Source of the DNA: Dactylosporangium sucinum | GTDB taxonomy: Bacteria; Actinomycetota; Actinomycetes; Mycobacteriales; Micromonosporaceae | Length of the DNA: 64,000 bases | Direction of reading: 5' to 3' | NCBI RefSeq assembly: GCF_014647515.1 | Contig: NZ_BMPI01000033.1 | Coordinates: 26,402 to 90,401 of the forward strand | Shown here: positions 55,710 through 62,689 of the stretch, in pieces | Layout of the letters: every line of letters starts with the position of its first letter | How positions within the stretch are numbered: the stretch's first letter is position 1 | Translations under genes and position numbers: made by a program | Notes under the pieces: model-generated | What the model saw: only the letters and a program-made list of their open reading frames with translations | Told to the model about the DNA's origin: nothing | Databases searched by the model: none

Positions 55710-56113
55710 CCGGCCGCCCGGAGCGCGGGCCGGCCGGTCTCCTTGGCAGCGGCGAGGATCGCCGAGGCCGCCAGGTCGACGCCGGCCGTGAGCATGCGCG
55801 CCTGGAGCGCGGCGACCTGGTCGTCGCTGTCGAGCCGCACCGACAGGCGCAGCTCGACGTGTCCAGCCCGGCTGAGTGTCTCGACCCGGCTTGCCATCAG
55901 CGTGCCGTAGTCGGTGCGCCACACCAGGGGCTCTGACCGGTGCTCACCCCCGGAGTAGCCGTGCTGGGCGGTGCACCGGTGATCCGAGGCGCACCAGCTG
56001 GGGCAGGCCCGCGCCGCCCCGAACCAGCGGCGGCGCGTCGTCGTACGTTCGGTGTGCCCACCGCGCAGCGCGGCGGCAAGGTTGCGGGCGGCGGCCCAGG
56101 CACGAGCGTTCAT
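55706..56113 (-). CDS. DUF6907-like small protein of the element
   Basis: 135 residues from ATG 56113. ARACPSWCASDHRCTAQHG near residue 36 gives a Cys/His cluster (CxxxC, H, C, H) that may bind zinc; the C-terminal half, HVELRLSVRLDSDDQVAALQ, looks like a short beta-alpha domain. Similar proteins with a PSWC motif are frequent in actinomycete mobile elements. Function unknown. Overlaps both neighbours by four bases, so part of one tightly coupled operon. Compare 59481, which has PQWC. Confidence 0.68.
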   Translation of the reverse strand: MNARAWAAARNLAAALRGGHTERTTTRRRWFGAARACPSWCASDHRCTAQHGYSGGEHRSEPLVWRTDYGTLMASRVETLSRAGHVELRLSVRLDSDDQVAALQARMLTAGVDLAASAILAAAKETGRPALRAAG

Positions 56114-57531
56114 GCCACACCTCCGTTCGGGACGGCGCGCAGCCGGCCGTAGTCGTGTGCGAGTTCGGTGATCGCGTCGTCGTCGAGGTACGAGAACCGC
56201 ACCCGCATGGGGGTCGGGTCGCCGTCGAGGACGACGTACGCGACGCCTGGTGCACTGCGGGGAATCCGGTCGCAGAGCGCGCCCCGGTCGCGGGCGCCTT
56301 CGCCGAGGGTGAGGTCGACGTGCGCCTCTTCGGTGAGCCGCAGCCCGATCCGGGTGGGGAACAGGTCGCGGAACGGCAGGACTTCCTTGCGCGGGTCTTG
56401 CAGGCAGGCGACGACGTGGACGCCGACCGCGCGGCCCTGGGTGAGCAGCACACCGAGCGCGGCTTTGATGCGGTCCTTGGTCTGCCGGTCGGTCAGGTAC
56501 GCGGTGAGCGCGGCCAGCTCGTCGATGACGATGACGTACAGCGGATCGGCCACGGTCGGCACGTGCTGGCGGGTCTTGCCGCGCAGGCGAGCGGTTCGCT
56601 CGCGCATCGTGGCAACGGCCTCTTCGAGCATGTCGGCCATCGCCTTGAAGTCCTCGCAGGCGAACCGGGCGAACAGCGGCAGGCCAGCGCCGAGTTCCAT
56701 GCCGCCCTTCGGGTCGAACGCCCACACCCGCACCAGACCCGAGGCGATGCCCCCGGCGAGCGACTGCAGCAGTGACCAGATAACGGAGCCCTTCCCGGCG
56801 TCGGTGGCGCCGACGACGAGCACCTGCGTGCCGAACAGCCGAAGCGTGTACGTCTCGCCGTCCTCACGCCGGGCCAGCGGCAGCGCCGTGAAGTCCGGCA
56901 CGGGGACCACCGGGAACGGTGCGACCGTCTCGGTGAGCGGGTCGCCGCGCAGCAGCGTCACCGTCACCAGGTCCGGACGCGAACCGGCCGACACCCGCGA
57001 CGCGCGAGCCCCGAACGTGTGCGCGAGCCGCTCCGACACCTTGGCGAAGTCGTCGGGGATCTGCCCGGTGACCATGCGGACGGTCAGTTCGTCGGCCACG
57101 CCGTTGCAGCGCACCCGCTTGAGCACCGGCACGACGGTCTGGCCGTCGAAGCTGACCGACAGCTTGGCCGTCGCCATCGCCGGCAGCCATTGCCGCCGGT
57201 ACGACCAGCGCCGCCAGCGCGACAGCACCGGGTACCAGGCGAACCGCTCGAACGTCGGGCGATGCCCGAGGCACCAGCCGACCGCCAGCGCGACGACCCC
57301 GCCGACCAGGCCGACCGGACCTGCCCAGCCATAGCGCAGGTAGAGCCAGCCGAGCAGGAGCGCCGGCCCGCTGACGTGCCAGTGCCGCACCGCCAGGACG
57401 ACGAGGCGGACGCTGGCCTTGACCGTCCAGCCGGCCAGCAGTAGCCACAGCGGCACCTTGATGTACGGAGTGCGGATGTTGAACGGGGCCGGCTCGATGC
57501 GCTCTCCCCGGATCACGTTGACCAGCGGCAT
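56110..57531 (-). CDS. FtsK/SpoIIIE-type conjugal translocase (TraB/TraSA-like)
   Basis: 473 residues from ATG 57531; the frame extends upstream without protein-like composition. Two TM segments near residues 25-90 (PLWLLLAGWTVKASVRLVVL, PVGLVGGVVALAVGWCL). Walker A is VVGATDAGKGSVIW near residue 235 and Walker B YVIVIDELAALT near 332; RAVGVHVVACLQDPRKEVLP near 370 is the FtsK-like sensor region. It pumps double-stranded DNA between mycelia at hyphal contacts, the only large transfer protein such elements need. A C-terminal winged helix is presumably at 410-473 but not clear by eye. Confidence 0.92.
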   Translation of the reverse strand: MPLVNVIRGERIEPAPFNIRTPYIKVPLWLLLAGWTVKASVRLVVLAVRHWHVSGPALLLGWLYLRYGWAGPVGLVGGVVALAVGWCLGHRPTFERFAWYPVLSRWRRWSYRRQWLPAMATAKLSVSFDGQTVVPVLKRVRCNGVADELTVRMVTGQIPDDFAKVSERLAHTFGARASRVSAGSRPDLVTVTLLRGDPLTETVAPFPVVPVPDFTALPLARREDGETYTLRLFGTQVLVVGATDAGKGSVIWSLLQSLAGGIASGLVRVWAFDPKGGMELGAGLPLFARFACEDFKAMADMLEEAVATMRERTARLRGKTRQHVPTVADPLYVIVIDELAALTAYLTDRQTKDRIKAALGVLLTQGRAVGVHVVACLQDPRKEVLPFRDLFPTRIGLRLTEEAHVDLTLGEGARDRGALCDRIPRSAPGVAYVVLDGDPTPMRVRFSYLDDDAITELAHDYGRLRAVPNGGVA

Positions 57532-57536
57532 GACGG

Positions 57537-57938
57537 TCACCCCCGCCCGTCGACGGTTGTGAACAGCGCGCCCTGTCCGGCCGGCGCCGGTCGCCGGCGC
57601 GAGACCCGACGCCGAACAGACCGGGCCATCGGCACCGCAGGGGCCGCCGCGGCGGCGGTCGCCGGGGGCGGGCCGATGTGGCGCAGCATCGTTGGCAGCC
57701 ACTGGCCGCGCCCTAGCACTGCGCGGAGGTCGGTGCGGTCGGCCACGTGCGGGGCGATCAGATCCGGGTCGAGCCGGCGCAGCTTGACGACCGTACGGGC
57801 CAGCGCCGCAGCCGCCCCGGCGATGTCGACGAGCGCGGCGACCCGCACCGCGTCGCTCGGCACGGTGGTGTAGATGTCGCGGGCCGTGCGAATCGCCGGT
57901 CCGGCGAGCGTCGCGACCGTTGCACGCTTGGTCTTCAT
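57537..57938 (-). CDS. hypothetical protein of the element
   Basis: 133 residues from ATG 57938, basic throughout (KTKRATVATLAGPAIRTARD; RRRVSRRRPAPAGQ). Helical centre; no named motif. Starts within the stop of the zinc-ribbon gene upstream (ATGA overlap) and ends 5 bases before the translocase start. A DNA-binding accessory to transfer is possible from charge and position, but this is a guess. Confidence 0.6.
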   Translation of the reverse strand: MKTKRATVATLAGPAIRTARDIYTTVPSDAVRVAALVDIAGAAAALARTVVKLRRLDPDLIAPHVADRTDLRAVLGRGQWLPTMLRHIGPPPATAAAAAPAVPMARSVRRRVSRRRPAPAGQGALFTTVDGRG

Positions 57939-58090
57939 CGCCGACCGCCGCTCTTCGCGGCCTGGTCGCCGCAGTTGGTGCAGCGCTCGACATTCTGGGG
58001 CAGTGCGGTGAGCTGCCCGCAGTCGGAGCACGTCCGCCAGATCGCGCCGTCGGGTGCCGTGATCCGGGCAGCGTGAACTACCTTGGCCAT
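57935..58090 (-). CDS. small zinc-ribbon protein of the element
   Basis: 51 residues from ATG 58090 with GAGAGG upstream. Two CxxC pairs, RTCSDCGQLT and ERCTNCGDQ, spaced 16 residues apart, make a classic zinc ribbon. Comparable mini-proteins sit upstream of traB in other AICEs. Likely nucleic-acid or protein binding; role unknown. Confidence 0.75.
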   Translation of the reverse strand: MAKVVHAARITAPDGAIWRTCSDCGQLTALPQNVERCTNCGDQAAKSGGRR

Positions 58091-58179
58091 TACAGCCTCT
58101 CCTGTAAGGGGTTCGGGGTTGAGCGCGGGGGCGGGGAACTCTTGCCGGAGGAAGCCCGCCCCCGTCGCGTTGTTTGTGC

Positions 58180-58626
58180 TCAGGCCGCCGTCGGGACCGT
58201 GCGGGCCATCTCGCCCGGCGCCACCAACGCGCCGGCCCGGATCGACCACGCCAGCCGAGCGCGGCACTTGTGCGGCTTACGCTCGCCCTTGCAGCCGGTC
58301 GAGTCGTTGTACGGCGTCACGGTCAGGTCGGTGAACGCCACCGGCGTGACCGTGAACCCGCCGAGGTCGATGCCCTGGGGCGGCACCGGCTGATGCGGCG
58401 CAGCAATCTTGACCTTGACCTCGGTCGAGCGGCCGAACTTGCCGGCCTCCGGGTCCTGGTCCATCACCTTGACGACCCACAGGCGCACCCCGTGCTCGTC
58501 GCGCGCCTGGTTGTCGTCCTCGCGGAGCCGGTCGAAGTCGACCAGCTTGTCGACGCTGAGGAACAGCGCCCCGTTCGGGAACACGTACTCGAACGGCACG
58601 GGGATTTTGATCGAGTTGGGTACCAC
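58180..58626 (-). CDS. conserved hypothetical protein of the element
   Basis: 148 residues from GTG 58626, with GGAGGGAAG upstream. No signal or membrane segment. Beta-rich pattern: IKIPVPFEYVFPNGALFLSV, EHGVRLWVVKVMDQDPEAG, GKFGRSTEVKVKIAAP (in parts). I recall such a protein at the head of the transfer-replication operon in Micromonosporaceae and Streptomyces AICEs, without function. It is the first gene of the leftward operon, immediately downstream of a cluster of TTGACT/AGTCAA operator-like repeats, so it marks where regulation of the transfer genes is applied. Confidence 0.72.
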   Translation of the reverse strand: MVPNSIKIPVPFEYVFPNGALFLSVDKLVDFDRLREDDNQARDEHGVRLWVVKVMDQDPEAGKFGRSTEVKVKIAAPHQPVPPQGIDLGGFTVTPVAFTDLTVTPYNDSTGCKGERKPHKCRARLAWSIRAGALVAPGEMARTVPTAA

Positions 58627-58651
58627 GCTTGGCTTCCCTCCGCTGCTTAAG

Positions 58652-58708
58652 CTTGGTTACTTGACTAACCAAGTCAGTCAAGCGTGACATGACCAACATG
58701 GCTAGTCA
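58652..58708. promoter_or_regulatory. operator cluster before the leftward transfer/replication operon
   Basis: CTTGGTTA and TAACCAAG (58652-58659, 58666-58673) are inverted arms; TTGACT (58661-58666) and AGTCAA (58676-58681) form an overlapping inverted pair; GGCTAGTCAAG follows at 58700-58710. The TTGACTAGC half-site is shared with 59980-60004. Presumed target of a GntR regulator of the element. Confidence 0.65.
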
Positions 58709-58727
58709 AGCTTCGAGCGAAGGTTGT

Positions 58728-59459
58728 TTATGCGAGCGCGAACGTTGCGGTCAGCTCGCCGACGGTCCGGGCAACGATCGTGTCGACGGCGAACAGCGGC
58801 CGGTCGGCAGCGTCGAGGACCGTGAGCAGCACCGTCGCGGCGCATCGCTGCCGGTCGGTCTGTAGGACCGCCGCCTCTTGCGTCGAAGGACGCCGTGCGC
58901 CGAGTCGCTCCACCACATGACGAGCGACGAGTCCCCGGCTGCGCCGTACGGAGTCGACGAGCCCTTCGACGAGCAGGGCCTTCGCCGCCAGCTCCGTACC
59001 CTGGGCGAGGTTCGCCGGCAGATACGCCACGCTCACCGCGGCCGGTCTGGCGTCGGCCGCGGTGAGCAGTCGGTGCCGAGCGATCAGCGGAGAGCCGCTC
59101 GGCACCGACATTGCGATCGCCACGTGCGCCGGCGCCCGCACGAGCCCAACGCCGAGCAGCTCGACATCGGCGAACGTGTCGGGCCGCAGCAGTCGACGGA
59201 CACGCTCAGGCGCGATCGGCGCCCCGGTGTGGCCCCGAGGCAGGACGATTCGGCCCTTCCCCTGCACGCCTTCGAGCCAGCCGTGTTGACGGAGGAACTC
59301 CAGCGCGCGAACGACCGTCGACCGGGACGCCCCGAACTCACGCACGAGCTGCGATTCGCTCGGTAGCAGGTCGCCGACTCGGTACGTTCCCTGCTCGATC
59401 CGACGCTGAAGCGCGTTGACGATCTCGGCGTACTTCGGCGTGTTGGGCGTGATGGGCAC
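58728..59459 (-). CDS. GntR-family regulator with UTRA-type domain
   Basis: 243 residues from GTG 59459; TTG 59477 is an alternative start adding six residues. N-terminal winged helix: YAEIVNALQRRIEQGTYRVG, LLPSESQLVREFGASRSTVV, RALEFLRQHGWLEGVQGKG. The C-terminal half fits a UTRA ligand-binding domain (IARHRLLTAADARPAAVSV, LFAVDTIVARTVGELTATF). KorSA of pSAM2, the repressor that keeps transfer off, is also GntR type, so this is a candidate KorSA equivalent. Confidence 0.85.
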   Translation of the reverse strand: MPITPNTPKYAEIVNALQRRIEQGTYRVGDLLPSESQLVREFGASRSTVVRALEFLRQHGWLEGVQGKGRIVLPRGHTGAPIAPERVRRLLRPDTFADVELLGVGLVRAPAHVAIAMSVPSGSPLIARHRLLTAADARPAAVSVAYLPANLAQGTELAAKALLVEGLVDSVRRSRGLVARHVVERLGARRPSTQEAAVLQTDRQRCAATVLLTVLDAADRPLFAVDTIVARTVGELTATFALA

Positions 59460-59480
59460 GAGCGCGCTACCCGACAACCA

Positions 59481-59807
59481 TCACCGGGAGACTTCGACCG
59501 CTTGTGAAGCCAACGGGTCGAACTCCTCCGGCGCGCACGTCGATAGCAGATCCCTCAACATCCCGACCAGTTCGGTTGCCTGGCTGGGGCTGAGGTCGTT
59601 GCCCTCGCCAGTGCCGCCGGGGAACTCGACCAGGACGTTGGTCGGCCGGCCGTCGAACTTCCACAGCGACACGTCCACCGACAAACCGGTGTCCGGGTCG
59701 AACGACCCGTGCAGCCGCTGGGACCGATGCATGCACCATGCGGCACCCTTCCGGCCAGCGCTGCACTGCTGCCGATCACACCATTGCGGGTGTACCAATT
59801 CGCTCAC
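59481..59807 (-). CDS. small Cys/His-rich protein of the element
   Basis: 108 residues from GTG 59807 with GGAGG upstream. N-terminal cluster HPQWCDRQQCSAG then WCMHRS suggests zinc binding; the remainder (LSVDVSLWKFDGRPTNVLVE, SPSQATELVGMLRDLLS) is a beta strand then helix arrangement similar in plan to the DUF6907-like protein at 55706. No named function. Upstream of and probably co-transcribed with the GntR gene at 58728. Confidence 0.62.
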   Translation of the reverse strand: MSELVHPQWCDRQQCSAGRKGAAWCMHRSQRLHGSFDPDTGLSVDVSLWKFDGRPTNVLVEFPGGTGEGNDLSPSQATELVGMLRDLLSTCAPEEFDPLASQAVEVSR

Positions 59808-59979
59808 TGTTACGCCTCCGATCGCTGCGATTCCTCAGAAGCTGAGTTGTGGAGCGACACCGGGACGGGCGGGAGATGGGATCCATACGATTGGTTATCG
59901 CGGTAGTCCTCACGCCTCCACCCGCCCCGGCGCCGGCCTGATCCGGGTGGAGCCCGATGAAGCGCTAACCCGGAAGCGG

Positions 59980-60004
59980 ATTTGACTAGCTTGGCTAGTC
60001 AAAT
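59980..60004. promoter_or_regulatory. perfect operator ATTTGACTAGC-TTG-GCTAGTCAAAT
   Basis: 11-base perfect inverted arms (59980-59990, 59994-60004) with a 3-base centre, in the divergent region between 59481 and 60091. Half-sites match those at 58652-58708, so one regulator probably binds both. Confidence 0.75.
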
Positions 60005-60059
60005 CTGAGCCTAGAGCTGCCTCTATGTACGGCGCAAGACTGTCCGGCCCGATACTTCT

Positions 60060-60077
60060 AGCCTGGCTAGCCAGGCT
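60060..60077. promoter_or_regulatory. perfect 18-base palindrome AGCCTGGCTAGCCAGGCT
   Basis: Perfect palindrome ending 13 bases before GTG 60091, sharing the GGCTAGCC centre with the TTGGCTAG part of the operator at 59980. TAGGCT (60079-60084), a possible -10, lies directly beside it, so binding would block transcription of the GntR gene. Confidence 0.7.
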
Positions 60078-60090
60078 TTAGGCTGTGCGC

Positions 60091-60957
60091 GTGAACGCCA
60101 ACGCTGACTCACTCGACGGCCTGGACCCGGACGACCCGCGCCCGGCATCTCAGCAGATCGCCAACGTCCTACGCGCCGCGATCCTGACTCGCCGCTTCCA
60201 GCCCGGCGAGCGGCTGCCGTCGCAGAACGAGCTCGCGGAGCGGTACGGCGTCGCCCGCGAGACCGTCAAGTCAGCGCTGCGCATCCTGCGAGACGAGCGG
60301 CTCGTGGTAAGCCGGCAGGGGAGCGGCGCGTTCGTTCGCGCCCAAACGGAGCGGCCGGTCGGTCTGCGGCCCCATATCGAGGCGGCGTTCGAGCGCAAGC
60401 ACGTGTCGATCGACTTCGCCGGTTTCTCCAGCGAGACACTGCACGGAGCGCTGACCGAACCGCTCGACAAGATCCGCGCCGGTCGCCTCACGCCCGAGTC
60501 GATCGCCGTCCGGATTCTGATCCCGGACCACTCCCAGCCCGCCGCCGTCCCTTCACGCGCCGACGAGCAGCCGGACGACCCAGCGGTGCGCGCTCGTGCC
60601 GACCGGATCAGCCGCCGCCACGCCGAAGCGATCACCGACTCGGTACGCGAACTCGGCGACCTTGGGCTCGTCCAGTCCGCCACGGCCGAGGTCCGCCAAC
60701 ACGGCACGGCGGCCCTGTTCAAGGTCTACATCATCAACAACACCGAGGCGTTCTTCGGCTTCTATCCAGTGGTCCGGCACACCGTCACCATCGACAAGCA
60801 ATCGGTGCCCATCTTCGACGTGCTGGGCAAGGACGTGCCGCTCTTCCACTTCGCCACCGGCGACGAGGACGACGACATGCCCGCGCTGTATGTGCAGCAG
60901 GCCCGCGCCTGGTTCGACAGCGTTTGGACCACGATCGCCCGCGAGCCCGACGCATGA
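60091..60957 (+). CDS. GntR-type winged-helix regulator with unusual C-terminal domain
   Basis: 288 residues from GTG 60091 (GTG 60085 is possible). N-terminal GntR helix-turn-helix: ASQQIANVLRAAILTRRFQP, GERLPSQNELAERYGVARET, VKSALRILRDERLVVSRQG. The C-terminal 200 residues do not look like FCD or UTRA; they include HGTAALFKVYIINNTEAFFG and a phospho-sugar-like YPVVRHTVTIDKQSVPIFD, more like an enzyme or transmembrane-free sensor. It overlaps the HAD gene by four bases, so regulator, phosphatase and kinase form one operon. Probably leaderless, autoregulated through 60060-60077. Confidence 0.82.
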   Translation: MNANADSLDGLDPDDPRPASQQIANVLRAAILTRRFQPGERLPSQNELAERYGVARETVKSALRILRDERLVVSRQGSGAFVRAQTERPVGLRPHIEAAFERKHVSIDFAGFSSETLHGALTEPLDKIRAGRLTPESIAVRILIPDHSQPAAVPSRADEQPDDPAVRARADRISRRHAEAITDSVRELGDLGLVQSATAEVRQHGTAALFKVYIINNTEAFFGFYPVVRHTVTIDKQSVPIFDVLGKDVPLFHFATGDEDDDMPALYVQQARAWFDSVWTTIAREPDA

Positions 60958-61640
60958 CCTCCCGGCTCGTCGACCTGGTCGCCGCCGCGCGCGTGCTAAT
61001 GCTCGACTTCGACGGCCCGGTGTGCGCGCTCTTCGCCGGCTACCCAGCGCCGGTCATGGCAGAGGAGCTGTGCGCACTCGCCGCAGATCGCGGCGCCACG
61101 GTCACCTCAGACAGTCCGCTCCAGGTTCTGCGCGAGGTCGCTGCGCTGGACAACCCGGCGCTCACCCAGGCCGTTGCCGACGCCGCCGGGGACGCCGAGG
61201 TCATCGCCGCCGCCACCGCGCGACCGACCGCGGGGGTCGATGCGGTGCTTCGGGCCGCCCGCGGCACTGGCCGCCGAGTCGCGATCGTCAGCAACAACGC
61301 CGCCGAAGCCGTGCACGCCTATCTCAACCGGCACGCGCTCGACGAGCACGTCGACCTGGTCGTCGGCCGGTACGACGGCATGGACCCCCGCCAGCTCAAG
61401 CCCGACGACCATCTCGTGCGGCTCGCGCTCCGCTCGCTTGCCGTCGCCCCGGAGGCGGCCCTCTTCGTCGGCGACTCCACCACCGACATTGAGGCCGGCC
61501 ACGCCGCCGCCGTGCCGACGATCGGATACGCCAACAAGCCCGGCAAGCGGGAACGGCTCAGCGCCGCGGGTGCCGATGCTGTCATTGACAGCATGGCCGA
61601 GCTGGTCGACGCCATGCACGCATCTGCCGACCGCGCCTGA
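60954..61640 (+). CDS. HAD-superfamily hydrolase (phosphatase-like)
   Basis: 228 residues from ATG 60954, overlapping the regulator by four bases. HAD motifs: I LMLDFDGPVCALF near residue 20 (nucleophile Asp and acid-base Asp), II VAIVSNNAAEAV near 107, III Lys in RQLKPDDHLV near 142, IV FVGDSTTDIEAGHAAAVPTI near 167. A cap domain lies between I and II. It should dephosphorylate a small metabolite. The next gene is an APH-fold kinase, so the two may act on the same compound in opposite directions. Confidence 0.88.
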   Translation: MTSRLVDLVAAARVLMLDFDGPVCALFAGYPAPVMAEELCALAADRGATVTSDSPLQVLREVAALDNPALTQAVADAAGDAEVIAAATARPTAGVDAVLRAARGTGRRVAIVSNNAAEAVHAYLNRHALDEHVDLVVGRYDGMDPRQLKPDDHLVRLALRSLAVAPEAALFVGDSTTDIEAGHAAAVPTIGYANKPGKRERLSAAGADAVIDSMAELVDAMHASADRA

Positions 61641-62464
61641 TGGTCGACTGGCCTGAAGTCCCCGAGGACGTTGTCGTCGGCGTAGAGCGACGGTGGCCGG
61701 AGCGAGCACGCCGGTGGGCGGACGCCGCACCGATCGAACTGCGCGAGATCTGCGACATGTACGACGCCAAACCGCGGACGGTCATGCGTGCGCGATACGG
61801 GTTCGTTGTCGCAGCTGACAGCCCGAACGGTGGACTGGTCATCCGGTCGAGTCCGGACCCGGATGCGTGGACGCAAGCCGACGTTGCCATCGCACTGGCC
61901 GACCTCGGCGTCGCGCCAGCCATTCACGAGACGATCGTGTCGATAACCAGCTTGTGGACGGTCATGGAGGAATTACGGCCGGGCACGCCGCTCGCACTCA
62001 CCGACCGGAGCACGGTAGATCTGGACGCACTTGCGGCCCCGTTTGCCGCAATGCGCAACCAACTGGCGCCCAAGCCCGGTATGCCATCGGTCTTCGACTG
62101 GCTTCGGAACCGCCTCGAGGACGACAACCTGACCGAGCTTCCCGTGTGGAGAGAGCCGGCTCCGATCGAGGAGCGACGCGACGCGCTGCGAATACTCGAT
62201 GAGTTGGTCAGAGACGCCGAGCCAGCGTTATGCCACGGCGACGCGTCGACATGGAATGTCCTTACCAGCGACGCCGCTGGCTGGAAGCTTGTCGACCCGC
62301 GCGGGGTATCGGGTGAAGTGGCGTATGACTTGGCCGTTGTTTCCCTCAAGCTGCGCAGTGAGCTGTCACCCGCCACTGCAGGCCAGCAGCTGGCCGCAGC
62401 GGCCGGAGTCGACCGAGACCGCGTACTGGCATGGATCGATACTGCTGAAGCCGCCCGCGTCTAA
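61640..62464 (+). CDS. aminoglycoside-phosphotransferase-fold kinase
   Basis: 274 residues from ATG 61640, sharing one base with the HAD stop. APH catalytic loop ALCHGDASTWNVLTSD near residue 196 (HGDxxxxN) and metal-binding LVDPRGVSGEVAYDLA near 214 are clear; the N-terminal lobe is short and lacks an obvious glycine loop, as usual for APH. Substrate unknown: antibiotic, choline, fructosamine or a nucleoside-like metabolite are all possible. Its operon with a GntR regulator and HAD phosphatase recurs, as I recall, on AICEs, where it may tie element activity to host metabolism. Confidence 0.82.
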   Translation: MVDWPEVPEDVVVGVERRWPERARRWADAAPIELREICDMYDAKPRTVMRARYGFVVAADSPNGGLVIRSSPDPDAWTQADVAIALADLGVAPAIHETIVSITSLWTVMEELRPGTPLALTDRSTVDLDALAAPFAAMRNQLAPKPGMPSVFDWLRNRLEDDNLTELPVWREPAPIEERRDALRILDELVRDAEPALCHGDASTWNVLTSDAAGWKLVDPRGVSGEVAYDLAVVSLKLRSELSPATAGQQLAAAAGVDRDRVLAWIDTAEAARV

Positions 62465-62689
62465 CCCACGTTCGTGCGCGGCGAAGCCGTAACGGGGTCA
62501 GATCCTCTGGGCGGCCACGTCGAGCGCCGAAACGCCCGCCGCGGAGCATTTGAGGGCGCTCTATGGAAACTCCTGTGCGTCTTCAAGGCGCCGCTGACGC
62601 GGCGCACCGCAGGTCTGCCTCAACCAGGTCCCGAATCTCGGTAGGATCGCGGCACGAGCGCATTGACGAGGTCGCGACCCGGGAGACCG

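Noticed and set aside
61640..62464. Antibiotic-resistance gene call for the APH-fold kinase
   Set aside because: The fold is shared by many metabolite kinases; operon context with a HAD phosphatase gives no support for aminoglycosides specifically.
62465..62689. Additional small gene between the APH-fold kinase and the AIPR gene
   Set aside because: Short frames here overlap the promoter region of the AIPR gene and lack ribosome-binding sites or motifs.
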